NCBI RefSeq assembly: GCF_039538005.1
Contig: NZ_BAABBO010000001.1
Span: 248,001-312,000, forward strand
DNA length: 64,000 nucleotides
Source of the DNA: Allohahella marinimesophila
GTDB lineage: Bacteria > Pseudomonadota > Gammaproteobacteria > Pseudomonadales > Oleiphilaceae
Reading direction: 5' to 3'
Shown here: piece by piece, positions 35,589-44,937 of the stretch
How positions within the stretch are numbered: the first letter of the stretch is position 1
Layout of the letters: each line of letters opens with the position of its first letter
Position numbers and translations under genes: made by a program
Notes under the pieces: generated by a model
What the model was told of the DNA's origin: nothing
The model's input: the letters and a program-made list of their open reading frames with translations, nothing else
Database searches by the model: none

Positions 35589-36221
35589 ATGCAGTTCAAG
35601 GTAATTCCCGTCACGGCTTTTGAACAGAATTGTTCCATTATCTGGTGCGAGGAGACTCGAAAGGCGGCTGTAGTCGATCCGGGTGGAGATCTGGACAGAA
35701 TTCTTTCAGCGCTGGATTTCGAAGATCTCGAGCTAGAGAAGATTCTGGTGACCCATGCCCATATCGACCATGCCGGTGCCGTGTCCACATTGGCAGCCTT
35801 GCGTAAGGTCCCCATCGAAGGCCCGGCGCTAGAGGATAAGTTCTGGATCGATCTTCTTCCGCAACAGAGCCAGATGTTCGGGTTTCCCGAAGCCGAGACT
35901 TTCGAGCCCACCCGTTGGCTGGCTGATGGTGATGAAGTCACTGTCGGCAAGGAAGTGCTGCAGGTGATCCACTGCCCAGGTCATACCCCTGGCCACGTGG
36001 TCTTCTACAATAAGGCGAGAGGGCTTGCCCTGGTAGGGGATGTCCTTTTTCACGGCTCGATTGGCCGCACGGATTTTCCAAAGGGTGATCACGCCACCCT
36101 CATCTCCTCTATCCGCGATAAACTCTGGCCCTTGGGTGACGACATCTCATTCGTCCCCGGACATGGTCCAATGTCGACTTTTGGTGACGAAAAGGAAAAC
36201 AATCCCTACGTCAAAGTCTGA
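35589..36221 (+). CDS. MBL-fold metallo-hydrolase, YcbL/glyoxalase II-like
   Basis: A metallo-beta-lactamase-fold hydrolase likely to act on a glutathione thioester such as S-lactoylglutathione. Metal ligands are visible in VTHAHIDHAGAV (HxHxDH), CPGHTPGHVVF, GDVLFHGSIGRTDF and the closing VPGHGPMS. The shortness (about 210 aa) and absence of the glyoxalase-II C-terminal helical domain place it with YcbL-type enzymes. The start is ATG 35589, since the family begins MxFKxIPVTxFxQN. It is convergent with the amidase gene. Confidence 0.9.
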   Translation: MQFKVIPVTAFEQNCSIIWCEETRKAAVVDPGGDLDRILSALDFEDLELEKILVTHAHIDHAGAVSTLAALRKVPIEGPALEDKFWIDLLPQQSQMFGFPEAETFEPTRWLADGDEVTVGKEVLQVIHCPGHTPGHVVFYNKARGLALVGDVLFHGSIGRTDFPKGDHATLISSIRDKLWPLGDDISFVPGHGPMSTFGDEKENNPYVKV

Positions 36222-36225
36222 ACTT

Positions 36226-37932
36226 CTAGGCGAAATCGAAAAAGTGCGGCGGCCTGTGGGTGGCATTGAATCGCAGGGCCGACTCCAGTGATCTCGCCGT
36301 CCGCAACAGTACGTGCTCCTGCCAGGGTCCAGCATGGAGTTGCAGACCTATTGGAAGGCCATCGCCAGACAGTTTGACCGGCAGTGTGATGGCCGGCATG
36401 CCCACCAGGTTGTCGTTAATCGAAAAGCGCATGATTTCTGTCATCTGCCCAAGGTCGAGTGCCACTTTGCTGCCTTTCGGCCGTCTCGGCGGCAAGGCGC
36501 CTGTTGCTGGAGTGACCAGCATGTCGACCTTGGCATACAGCGCCTCGTGCTGTGCGATTGCGCGCGTCCGGACCCGCTGGGCCTTCACATAGTCTGTGCT
36601 GCGGAAGAGGCGGGCAAAGGCCAGCAGCATCCGGGTATCGTCATTGAAGCGCTCAGGCGTTTCGCGATGGGGCTGTTCCACCGAAGAGAGCATCTCGGTC
36701 ATGATGGTGACAGCATGCGCGAGTCTCATGTCTTCCAGCCCTTCGATGATGACCGGCACAATCTCCGCCCCCAGGCTCTCGAGAACCTTCACCGCTTCAC
36801 GACAGGCCGCGACTATGGCTTTGTCCGCATGATCGAACCACGGCTTATAGATGCCGATCTTCAGACCTGTAAGATCCGCCTTGAAATAGTTCGAGAGGTG
36901 CGGGAATGGCTGGTGACAGCTTGGTCCATAAAGCGGATCCGGCCCTGCGATGGTGGCATAGGCGAGCGCCACATCGTCGACGCTCGCACCGATCGGGCCG
37001 AGATGGTCCACAGTGTCACAGACAGACAAGGTGCCAGCGCTGCTGATGCGCCCCCAGGTCGGTTTGAGTCCGACCACGCCGCAGAAGGCCGCCGGGATGC
37101 GGACGGAGCCACCGCCATCCGATCCGATCGCAACAGGGCAGATGCCGCTCGCGACCGCAGCTGCACTGCCACCAGACGAGCCACCGGCAAGAAAGTCGGT
37201 ATCCCAGGGGTTGAGACAATGGCCGTAATGCGGGTTGGCGCCTGTAACGCCAATGCCGATCTCGTGCATGTTGGTTTTGCCAAGGACCATGGCGCCTGCC
37301 GCTCTCAGCCGCGAGACGACCGTGGCGTCCTTTTCCGCACTATGGTCCTGGCCAAAGACTTCTGTGCCGCCGGTCGTGGCGTAGGGCACCGCGTTGATGC
37401 TGTCCTTGATGGCCACCGGAACACCTTCAAGAAGCCCTCTTGGCTGCACCGCCATGAAGCGCTTCGTGCTGAGCTCGGCCTGGTGCTTGAGCGCCTGGCT
37501 GTCGGTGAAGACAAAGGCCTTTGAGTCCTGCATATGCGGTGACTCGAGCGCCGCCTGCAACTGCAGTGAAACCGTTAGCGGTGATCTCAGTTCACTGCGA
37601 TAGTCGCGCGCATAAGCGAGCGTGGCGCAATTGAGTGATCCTCGCAAACTGGCACTTTTCTGATTCAGATTCTCTTCTTCTACGGACTCCATGAACAATT
37701 GGACCGAACGCTGAGCGCCAGTCGCGGTCACCGCCGATGTATTGGTGTGCAAGGGGGTGAAGCTGGGATGGATATCGTAGCGGTGTTGTCTGAACTCATT
37801 CATGCCGAGCTGGGAGTTGACGATCGGCTCGAGAATTTTTCTGGCCATGTCGGTTTCGAGTACCGACACCGAGAGGCCGAGTCCGCGGCCGGTCAGACCC
37901 GGCATTCTGTAAGTTTTTAAATCGTAGCTCAT
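36226..37932 (-). CDS. amidase-signature enzyme with plant-FAAH-like architecture
   Basis: An amidase-signature hydrolase. The Ser-cisSer-Lys triad is K176 (VAIKDS), S252 (AGGSSGGS) and S276 (SDGGGSVRIP). The spacings 76 and 24 equal those of Arabidopsis fatty acid amide hydrolase (K205, S281, S305). About 115 extra N-terminal residues include LTGRGLGLSVSVLE and AYARDYRSELRSPL, which resemble the helical cap of plant FAAH, as do DTRMLLAFARLFRSTDYVKAQ and the C-terminal FFDF. N-acylethanolamine or other fatty amide hydrolysis is therefore predicted; substrate is not proven. It is monocistronic and divergent from the subtilase. Confidence 0.87.
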   Translation of the reverse strand: MSYDLKTYRMPGLTGRGLGLSVSVLETDMARKILEPIVNSQLGMNEFRQHRYDIHPSFTPLHTNTSAVTATGAQRSVQLFMESVEEENLNQKSASLRGSLNCATLAYARDYRSELRSPLTVSLQLQAALESPHMQDSKAFVFTDSQALKHQAELSTKRFMAVQPRGLLEGVPVAIKDSINAVPYATTGGTEVFGQDHSAEKDATVVSRLRAAGAMVLGKTNMHEIGIGVTGANPHYGHCLNPWDTDFLAGGSSGGSAAAVASGICPVAIGSDGGGSVRIPAAFCGVVGLKPTWGRISSAGTLSVCDTVDHLGPIGASVDDVALAYATIAGPDPLYGPSCHQPFPHLSNYFKADLTGLKIGIYKPWFDHADKAIVAACREAVKVLESLGAEIVPVIIEGLEDMRLAHAVTIMTEMLSSVEQPHRETPERFNDDTRMLLAFARLFRSTDYVKAQRVRTRAIAQHEALYAKVDMLVTPATGALPPRRPKGSKVALDLGQMTEIMRFSINDNLVGMPAITLPVKLSGDGLPIGLQLHAGPWQEHVLLRTARSLESALRFNATHRPPHFFDFA

Positions 37933-38079
37933 TACATGTACCGCTTAGGTCATGGGATGTATGTGTGAGTTGCCATAAGTACCTGCACGTACACAAAGTC
38001 AAGTGTAGTTAACGCAAATGCTACATACCGTAGCAATTCAACGCCAACTGGAACTGAACTTCGGCCGGCAGCCTTCTAA

Positions 38080-38134
38080 GATCAGTAGACAAGAGATCTG
38101 ATCAAAGATCCACCAAAGACTAAAGCCGATGATC
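38080..38134. promoter_or_regulatory. cluster of five GATC sites upstream of the subtilase gene
   Basis: GATC occurs at 38080, 38095, 38100, 38107 and 38131, that is five times in 55 bp immediately upstream of the lipoprotein protease gene. Such clusters can mark Dam-sensitive control; here it is only a sequence observation. Confidence 0.35.
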
Positions 38135-38157
38135 ATCACCGTGGCAGTACATAGCTT

Positions 38158-41010
38158 ATGTTCGACTCCCGAAAAAATACCATGCCGGAGGGCAAGGCAG
38201 AAGTAAAAGCCGCCAGTGCTGCGCTGGTTAGACCGAAGCTCTTCGTCCCGACTTTGCTTGGCTTGAGCATTGCGCTCGCCGGTTGTGGCGGCGGTGGTGG
38301 TGGAGGCAGCGGTGCAACATCGATAGCGCCGATCGTGGACAAGAATTTTGCCGTGTCGGGTCGTATTCAGGTGGCTGCCAATTCATATGTGGATCTTGAT
38401 ACAGCCGATACGGGTGGCGGCATATTTACTGCGCGCAACAATCGGATCACTGCACCGCAAGCCATCAACAACCCGGCGATAGTTGGCGGTTACGTCAGCG
38501 CGCGCTCCGGCACCTATGCCAGCTCCGGCAACCTTTTTAGCTACCCGGCAGATCCCACTGACTTTTACAGGGTGACCTTGGTGGCTGGCCAGCAGGTCAC
38601 CCTGAAGCCAAGAATTGCTGATGATTTTCTTGGCAGTTCTGTCGTGGCTCAGCGGTTGACGGTCAAAAAGGTGAATAAAGACGATCCCACCATGGACCCG
38701 GAAAATATCAACAATCCCATGGTGTCTGATGATCCGCAAACCGTTCAGATCATTGACTCTGGTGAGTACCTCATTCAGATTGACGAAACCAAAGGACCTT
38801 CTAATTACACGCTCATCGTTGGAGAGTTTGGTGCTTTGGCGAGCCTTGACAATACCGCTGCCGTCGATTTGAACGTACCCGCCGGAGCCCGCTTCGTAGC
38901 TGGCGAAGCGATTGTGGTCATGAAGGGCAACGATTCCGGGGCTTATGCCACGGCGTCCGCCAGTGAGGAGAACGGGGCGGCATCGATCGCGGAGCTGATG
39001 TCCTCGCAGAATATCGTGGATGTGGAGGCACTGACAGAAGGCTCGGATACTCACAAGTTCACTTTCGACATGTCTGGTGGCATGTCTACAGCTTCGGCTT
39101 CTTCGGCCCCAAACGGGCGTGAGGCAGCCCGCGCGGAAACACTCGCACGAATCGCCGAGCTGCGAAAGCAGCCTGGTGTTCTGCTGGCCGAGCCTAACTA
39201 CATTCGCCACGCCAGTGCGGCCCCGGCAGGTACCAATCCGCTACGCCGATATCAGTGGCATAACGATGCGGTCAACCTGACGCCAGCCTGGGAACTGACG
39301 AGTGGTGAAGGCAGCGTTGTGGCCGTTCTGGATACAGGCATCTATTCGAATCATCCGGACCTCCTTGGTCAAACCACTGCAGGCTGTGACTTTGTGAGCA
39401 ATCTGAACACCTCCCTCGATGGTGATGGTGTGGATGGCAATCCAGAGGATCCAGGCGACAGCCTGATTGGACAGAGCAGCTTCCATGGTACGCATGTGGC
39501 AGGCACCATCGTCGCAGCCGATAACACCGTTGGCGGTATTGGCGTTGCGTTCAGCTCGAAAGTGATGCCTCTTCGAGTGCTGGGCAAGAATGGTGAGGGC
39601 AGCGACTTCGATATCGCTCGCGCCATCCGTTTTGCTGCAGGTCTTGAAAACGTCCCTGAGTGCGGTGGCACAGCCACCAAGGTAGACGTCATCAACCTCA
39701 GCCTTGGTAGCCCAGGCAATTCGGTCACACTCAGCAATGCCGTGAAGGCAGCCAATGACGCTGGTGTGGTCGTCGTGGCAGCGGCTGGCAACGACAGCAC
39801 GTCGGCGCCGTTCTATCCAGCAGCATTTCCGGAAGTCATTTCGGTTGGCGCGGTAGGGCTGGATCTCGTCAAGGCACCATATTCCAACTTTGGATCTACG
39901 ATCAGTCTTGTGGCGCCGGGAGGCAATATTCAACAGGACCTCAATACCGACACCTACGGTGATGGCGTGTTGAGCACCTGGGCCAATGATAGCGGCAGTT
40001 CAGTCGTGGCAAGCTATGGCTTCATGCAGGGTACGTCGATGGCAGCGCCACACGTGGCTGGCGTCATTGCGCTTCTGCAGTCATATCGCAAGACGGTCGA
40101 TGCACTGCCAGTGCTCACTCCGGACGCTGTTCGAGGTTACATAGCCTCTGGAGATTTTACCCGAGATCTTGGTGATCCTCAGCGCGACGACGTCTATGGT
40201 GATGGCATCATCGATGCGACCAAAGCGTTGACGGTCGTTGCTCAAGCAGGTCCAAACCCGGTGCCGACGCCGGTGATCAACGCTAACGTCACTAACATTC
40301 AGTTTACGGTATCTGGCTCAGTGGATCTGATACTGAGCGTTCCGGAAACAGGTGTGGTGGTCACAAACGTCGCAGCTACCACCGTAGGCGATCAGGGCTG
40401 GCTTACCTACGAAAAAATTGATGATGCGAATTACCGTATAATCGCCAACGCCAATGTCAACGGGCTAGCTGAGGGCGTCTCATACCCTGGCGCTGTCAAA
40501 GTGATATATACGTCGTCGATCGTTGGTGGCATGCCAGTTGCGCGCACGCTCACTATTCCGGTAGCGCTTGATATTCCGAATACCAATATCGCTTCAGATG
40601 CCGGCGCCCACTACGTGTTGCTGGTGGAGGTCGACACAGGCGAGGATTACCAGTTCATTGCTAATGTCTCAAACGGCTTCTACGATTTCGCCTTCAGTGA
40701 GATTCCTGCCGGCAATTACCAGGTCTATGCCGGTTCGGATATGGACAACGATGGCTTTATCTGTGACACCGGTGAAGCCTGTGCAGCCTTCCCCTTGCGA
40801 AATCTTCCGGACATCATCAGGCTGGCTACTGATCGCAACGATATCGACTTCCAGACAGGCTTCGAAGATGACATTGCGGCAGAAGGCTCATCGTCAGACT
40901 CGCTGTTATCGAGTATTCTTTCGGGCAAGGGCATCAAGCGTCTTCCGGGTACACCTCGTAGTCAGGACCAGAATCCTCTGGCCAGCGACAGACAGGTCTT
41001 CGGAGGATAG
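38158..41010 (+). CDS. S8 family (subtilisin-like) serine protease, lipoprotein
   Basis: A cell-surface or periplasmic peptidase. A long n-region leads to hydrophobic LFVPTLLGLSIALAG and lipobox L-A-G-C with Cys43, followed by a run of glycines, so it is probably lipid-anchored. Residues 60-235 form a beta-rich pre-domain resembling PPC domains. The catalytic domain holds D392 (AVLDTGIYSNHPDL), H443 (FHGTHVAGT), oxyanion N545 (AAAGND) and S627 (GTSMAAPHVAGV). About 250 residues after it contain an Ig-like segment and an acidic Ca-site-like stretch SDMDNDGFICD. The next gene encodes a PrcB-like lipoprotein. Confidence 0.93.
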   Translation: MFDSRKNTMPEGKAEVKAASAALVRPKLFVPTLLGLSIALAGCGGGGGGGSGATSIAPIVDKNFAVSGRIQVAANSYVDLDTADTGGGIFTARNNRITAPQAINNPAIVGGYVSARSGTYASSGNLFSYPADPTDFYRVTLVAGQQVTLKPRIADDFLGSSVVAQRLTVKKVNKDDPTMDPENINNPMVSDDPQTVQIIDSGEYLIQIDETKGPSNYTLIVGEFGALASLDNTAAVDLNVPAGARFVAGEAIVVMKGNDSGAYATASASEENGAASIAELMSSQNIVDVEALTEGSDTHKFTFDMSGGMSTASASSAPNGREAARAETLARIAELRKQPGVLLAEPNYIRHASAAPAGTNPLRRYQWHNDAVNLTPAWELTSGEGSVVAVLDTGIYSNHPDLLGQTTAGCDFVSNLNTSLDGDGVDGNPEDPGDSLIGQSSFHGTHVAGTIVAADNTVGGIGVAFSSKVMPLRVLGKNGEGSDFDIARAIRFAAGLENVPECGGTATKVDVINLSLGSPGNSVTLSNAVKAANDAGVVVVAAAGNDSTSAPFYPAAFPEVISVGAVGLDLVKAPYSNFGSTISLVAPGGNIQQDLNTDTYGDGVLSTWANDSGSSVVASYGFMQGTSMAAPHVAGVIALLQSYRKTVDALPVLTPDAVRGYIASGDFTRDLGDPQRDDVYGDGIIDATKALTVVAQAGPNPVPTPVINANVTNIQFTVSGSVDLILSVPETGVVVTNVAATTVGDQGWLTYEKIDDANYRIIANANVNGLAEGVSYPGAVKVIYTSSIVGGMPVARTLTIPVALDIPNTNIASDAGAHYVLLVEVDTGEDYQFIANVSNGFYDFAFSEIPAGNYQVYAGSDMDNDGFICDTGEACAAFPLRNLPDIIRLATDRNDIDFQTGFEDDIAAEGSSSDSLLSSILSGKGIKRLPGTPRSQDQNPLASDRQVFGG

Positions 41011-41033
41011 TGCCTACCAATTAATCTGGATGA

Positions 41034-41052
41034 GCCGGCAATGGATGCCGGC
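41034..41052 (+). promoter_or_regulatory. stem-loop between subtilase and PrcB-like genes
   Basis: GCCGGC-aatggat-GCCGGC lies in the 57-nt gap. Without a T-run it may only dampen read-through, leaving the two genes in one transcript. Confidence 0.35.
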
Positions 41053-41067
41053 CGATGATGAGGCACC

Positions 41068-41619
41068 ATGTCACAGTTCAAAATCATTTCCAAAGCCGCA
41101 CTTGCGGCTTCTTTCGTTTTCATCACCAGCGCCTGCGCATCCTCGGATGGTGAGACCGAGTCCCCGATACCCGGCCAGGTCGCGCTCAATACACTCTGGC
41201 TGAGCAGCCAGTGCAACCTGCTCCCGGCAGCCGTCAAGGCACTCGAACCTGAGCAGAATCTGAACGCCGCTGCGGTCGAGCGTGTCATAGTGGTTCGCGA
41301 TGCCGCCAAATGGCAGCTATTCTGGAAGTCGGTACATTCTTCGCAGTTCGAAGCGCCACCAGCCCCTGAAGTCGATTTCGACAAGCATTCGTTAATAGCC
41401 GTAATCGCAGCGCCCCAGAGTCGTTCCGGAGGCGGTATCGAGCTGGCTGGCAATGCTGCGCGCGCTGATGATCTCCTTCAGGTGCCAGTGACCATTCGCG
41501 ATCCGGCGCCCGGTACGATGTCGGCTGCAGTGGTGACTCAGCCCTGTGTTGTGGTACAAACATATCCGGCGCTCGAGGACGATCTGAAGGTGACTGCGGG
41601 CGCCTCATCCACTAATTGA
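41068..41619 (+). CDS. PrcB C-terminal-domain-like lipoprotein
   Basis: A small lipoprotein: signal KAALAASFVFITSAC with lipobox T-S-A-C at residue 23. Residues about 70-180 fit the PrcB C-terminal pattern: RVIVVRDAAKWQLFW, then PEVDFDKHSLIAVIA, a glycine stretch SRSGGGIEL, and VTQPCVVVQ. PrcB of Treponema denticola is a lipoprotein that stabilises the subtilisin-like dentilisin; here the gene directly follows a subtilase gene. A chaperone, anchor or inhibitor role for that protease is inference. The domain call is from memory of the family pattern. Confidence 0.7.
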   Translation: MSQFKIISKAALAASFVFITSACASSDGETESPIPGQVALNTLWLSSQCNLLPAAVKALEPEQNLNAAAVERVIVVRDAAKWQLFWKSVHSSQFEAPPAPEVDFDKHSLIAVIAAPQSRSGGGIELAGNAARADDLLQVPVTIRDPAPGTMSAAVVTQPCVVVQTYPALEDDLKVTAGASSTN

Positions 41620-41637
41620 TTTAACGGAGAAACAGAC

Positions 41638-43548
41638 TTGGCGAGCAGTGGCTCCAGTTCTACCAGCGACTATAATGCAGATTCGATAGAGGTCCTGACC
41701 GGTCTAGATCCGGTGCGGCGCAGGCCGGGCATGTATACGGACACCCAGCGGCCCAACCACCTGGCTCAGGAAGTGATCGACAATAGTGTCGATGAGGCGC
41801 TCGCTGGGCACGCCAAGCATATCAGTGTCACGCTGCATGCGGACCACACGCTGACCGTAAGCGATGATGGCCGAGGCATGCCAGTTGATATCCACAAGGA
41901 TCAAGGACTGCCAGGCGTTGAGCTGATCCTCACCAAGTTGCACGCTGGTGGCAAGTTCTCCAACAAGAATTATCAGTTTTCCGGTGGCCTGCACGGTGTT
42001 GGTGTTTCTGTCGTCAACGCACTGTCACTCAAGCTCACAGTGCAGATCAAGCGTGATGGCAATGTCTACCAGATGCGCTTTGCCGGGGGCGAGAAGGTAG
42101 AAGACCTGAATATTGTCGATACCGTTGGCAAGCGCAATACCGGCACTTCGATCAACTTCGTGCCGGACCCGCAGTACTTCGACTCACCGAAGTTCTCTGT
42201 CAGTCGGCTCAAGCACAACCTGCGCGCCAAGGCAGTGTTGTGCTCCGGGCTTCGCATTACGTTCAAGAATGAAATCGACAATGAAACCATCGAGTGGCAC
42301 TACGAAGATGGTCTGACTGACTATCTCAAATCCTCTACCGAAGACACGGTCACCGTTCCACAGGAGCCTTTCGTTGGGTCCATGGCTGGCGGCCAGGAAG
42401 CCGTGGACTGGGCCGTTCAATGGACGCCGGAGCGGGCTGAAACCATCGCCGAAAGCTACGTCAACCTGATCCCGACCATTCAGGGCGGCACCCACGTCAA
42501 TGGTCTGCGAACCGGCCTGCTCGAAGCGCTGCGCAATTTCTGCGAATTCCGTAATCTGCTGCCGCGTGGCGTGCGCCTGGCACCCGACGATATCTGGGAC
42601 CGTTGCTGCTATGTGCTGTCAGTCAAACTGGCCGATCCCCAGTTTTCCGGTCAGACCAAGGAGCGGCTGTCGTCGCGTGAATGCGCAACCTTCGTCGCTG
42701 GTGTGGTCAAGGATGCGTTCACGCTCTGGCTGAATCAGCATGTGAGTGAAGGTGAAGCGCTGGCGCAAATGGTTATCGAGCAGGCTCAGCGTCGCCTCAA
42801 AGCCTCGAAGCAGGTGGCCCGCAAGAAGATTACCAGCGGCCCGGCCTTGCCCGGCAAGCTGGCAGACTGTAGCGGCAGCGATATCGCCCTGAGTGAACTG
42901 TTTCTCGTGGAAGGTGACTCTGCGGGCGGCTCTGCCAAGCAGGCGAGAAACCGTGAGTTTCAGGCCATCATGCCCCTGCGCGGAAAGATTCTGAATACCT
43001 GGGAAGTCGAGTCCGGGATGATATTGGCTTCGCAGGAAGTACATGATATCGCCGTGGCGCTGGGTGTGGACCCTGGCTCCGACGACCTGACTGGTCTGCG
43101 CTACGGCAAAGTCTGTATTCTGGCTGATGCCGACAGCGATGGTGCGCACATTGCCACGCTATTGTGCGCACTCTTCTTCCAGCATTTCCGCCCGCTTGTA
43201 GCTGCTGGTCATGTCTATATCGCCATGCCGCCGCTGTATCGTATCGATCTGGGCAAGGAGACTTTCTACGCCCTTGACGAGTATGAAAAAAAGGGTGTAC
43301 TTGACCGACTCGAAGCGGAAAAGAAGCGTGGCACGCCACAAGTGACGCGTTTCAAGGGGCTCGGTGAAATGAACCCCTTACAGCTGCGTGAAACCACCAT
43401 GGCACCGGATACCCGCCGACTGGTCCAGATGACCATTGACGAGCCCAGCGAAGCGATGGAGCTGATGGACATGCTGCTGGCCAAGAAGCGTGCTGGAGAT
43501 CGCAAGACCTGGCTCGAAGACAAGGGCGATCTGGCTGAAGTGGTCTGA
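41638..43548 (+). CDS. parE: DNA topoisomerase IV subunit B
   Basis: The ATPase subunit of topoisomerase IV, which decatenates chromosomes with ParC (not in the window). GHKL ATPase features are EVIDNSVDEALAGHA, SDDGRGMPVD and GGLHGVGVSVVNALS; the TOPRIM domain holds LVEGDSAGGSAKQ and ADADSDGAHIATLL. 636 aa and the lack of the long GyrB insert fit ParE. The start is TTG at 41638, 9 nt after ACGGAG; this is a non-canonical start but no better in-frame ATG lies nearby. Confidence 0.95.
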   Translation: MASSGSSSTSDYNADSIEVLTGLDPVRRRPGMYTDTQRPNHLAQEVIDNSVDEALAGHAKHISVTLHADHTLTVSDDGRGMPVDIHKDQGLPGVELILTKLHAGGKFSNKNYQFSGGLHGVGVSVVNALSLKLTVQIKRDGNVYQMRFAGGEKVEDLNIVDTVGKRNTGTSINFVPDPQYFDSPKFSVSRLKHNLRAKAVLCSGLRITFKNEIDNETIEWHYEDGLTDYLKSSTEDTVTVPQEPFVGSMAGGQEAVDWAVQWTPERAETIAESYVNLIPTIQGGTHVNGLRTGLLEALRNFCEFRNLLPRGVRLAPDDIWDRCCYVLSVKLADPQFSGQTKERLSSRECATFVAGVVKDAFTLWLNQHVSEGEALAQMVIEQAQRRLKASKQVARKKITSGPALPGKLADCSGSDIALSELFLVEGDSAGGSAKQARNREFQAIMPLRGKILNTWEVESGMILASQEVHDIAVALGVDPGSDDLTGLRYGKVCILADADSDGAHIATLLCALFFQHFRPLVAAGHVYIAMPPLYRIDLGKETFYALDEYEKKGVLDRLEAEKKRGTPQVTRFKGLGEMNPLQLRETTMAPDTRRLVQMTIDEPSEAMELMDMLLAKKRAGDRKTWLEDKGDLAEVV

Positions 43549-43551
43549 TAG

Positions 43552-44796
43552 CTAATCATCCGCTGTCCAGCTCAGTGCTTCAAGCGCGGCAGCGATATGA
43601 ATCTGGTTCTGCGCCATGGGACGTGGCAGAAGGTCTTCTGCGCGCGCGAGCCGGCGTAACAGGGTATTGCGGTGGGTGTGGAGACGTTCTGCGGCCAGCG
43701 TTGCGTTGCAGCCTACGGTCAGATAGGTGCGAAGCGAGCGTCTGAGCGCAGGCTGAGCGCTCGCAAGGTCGCCCAGCGTGTGTTTGATGAACTGCTGTGT
43801 CGCTTCGGGGTCACGCGACATCAATGAAACGAGCCGGACTTCGTCGAAGCTGGCGAGCTGTGCACTGGAGTTCAGTCTGCCCAGCACACTCTGCGTGGCG
43901 AGGGCGTCCAGATGCGCGCGTCTGAAGCCTTCGATACCCCGTCCGGCAGATGCAGTCGTCATTCGAAGGTCAGCCAGTTTTCTCATGGCAGTCTTGAGCG
44001 CCTGAACGTCCAGTCCTTTGTCGCCGGTAGTCCAGACCCATAAAGTCGCTGTATTTGCGAGTACTGTCAGCATCTGCTCCGTACCCGCGCAACGAGCCAG
44101 CGTATGGGCCGCCTCATCAAGCAAGCCTATTTCGGTTTCCGCCTGCTCGCTCCAGACCACTGCGGCATGGTGAGCGTGATTGAGAGAATAGCCAAGACGG
44201 TGGCTGGCCTGCTGACTGCTGACCGATGCACCCTCGAGAATGGCGGTGACCAATTCGCGGCGGTCGACATGGGTGCCACGTACCAATTGCTCATGTTCGG
44301 TCTTCATGAAGCTGGCCATTTCCCGCATGCAGGCATCAATGAAGCTGGCGATCGAGCGGGCCGACACAGACAGTAGCTCCCGAAGCTCGTCCGGATCTGA
44401 AGTCAGCTGAAATGCTATAGCCATCCATCGTTGCCAGGCGGCGTCCTGGGCTGCTCGCGCGGCGGTGAACATGAGATTGGTGGCATCCCGTCGCACCAGT
44501 TCGCGGGCGGTGCTCATCATGTCAGACGGCAGATTTGGCGCAACCGGAGCGCCAGGCTTCTCGATGTTGGCGATCGCCCAGTGAATCAGATTTGACCGGT
44601 TGGCGCGTCTGGTGGCTGCCATGATGACAGGGTCATCGGCCATCAGTTGCAGGTTGTCGGTCGACAGGCTTGCCTGATCAATTTCCTCCAGCCACTCCGG
44701 CGGCGCACTCAGCGCGATTTCTGCTCCCCGACGGAATAACTCGCATACAGCCGGGGAAGGGGGCGCCCATTTTGCCGAAGCTGGAGTTTGCGGCAT
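43552..44796 (-). CDS. PucR/CdaR-type helix-turn-helix regulator
   Basis: A transcription regulator of about 414 aa. The C-terminal 60 residues are a PucR-type helix-turn-helix: LRTYLTVGCNATLAAERLHT and HRNTLLRRLARAEDLL. The middle resembles the GGDEF-like domain of CdaR proteins, and the N-terminal part looks helical. ATG 44796 is preferred because GAGGA lies 7 nt upstream; the frame runs on to 44973 without a ribosome site. Divergent from the monooxygenase operon, which it probably controls through palindromes in the 193-nt gap. It is convergent with parE. Confidence 0.85.
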   Translation of the reverse strand: MPQTPASAKWAPPSPAVCELFRRGAEIALSAPPEWLEEIDQASLSTDNLQLMADDPVIMAATRRANRSNLIHWAIANIEKPGAPVAPNLPSDMMSTARELVRRDATNLMFTAARAAQDAAWQRWMAIAFQLTSDPDELRELLSVSARSIASFIDACMREMASFMKTEHEQLVRGTHVDRRELVTAILEGASVSSQQASHRLGYSLNHAHHAAVVWSEQAETEIGLLDEAAHTLARCAGTEQMLTVLANTATLWVWTTGDKGLDVQALKTAMRKLADLRMTTASAGRGIEGFRRAHLDALATQSVLGRLNSSAQLASFDEVRLVSLMSRDPEATQQFIKHTLGDLASAQPALRRSLRTYLTVGCNATLAAERLHTHRNTLLRRLARAEDLLPRPMAQNQIHIAAALEALSWTADD

Positions 44797-44831
44797 GACA
44801 GTGTCCTCAAGGCATAGGGTCGGAGAGTTAG

Positions 44832-44843
44832 CATATCGATATG
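44832..44843. promoter_or_regulatory. 12-bp palindrome upstream of the PucR-type regulator
   Basis: CATATCGATATG is a perfect palindrome 36 nt upstream of the regulator start codon, itself bracketed by GTTAG (44827) and CTAAC (44852). It could be an autoregulatory site. Confidence 0.35.
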
Positions 44844-44937
44844 TCCATAGTCTAACGTCTGAATGCTTCGGTGAAAAAGGGCGCTTTGCACCTTGTAGAT
44901 TGAAAATTGATGCAGTTAGTACCTTGTTCAGTCCATT

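Noticed and set aside
36313..37524. Long open frame (about 400 codons) on the plus strand inside the amidase gene
   Set aside because: It is antisense to a gene with a complete catalytic triad, its translation shows no family features, and it has no ribosome site.
38284..38312. Run of GGC/GGT codons that could be a simple-sequence repeat
   Set aside because: The codons are mixed rather than a uniform repeat and simply encode the flexible Gly linker after the lipid-anchored Cys.
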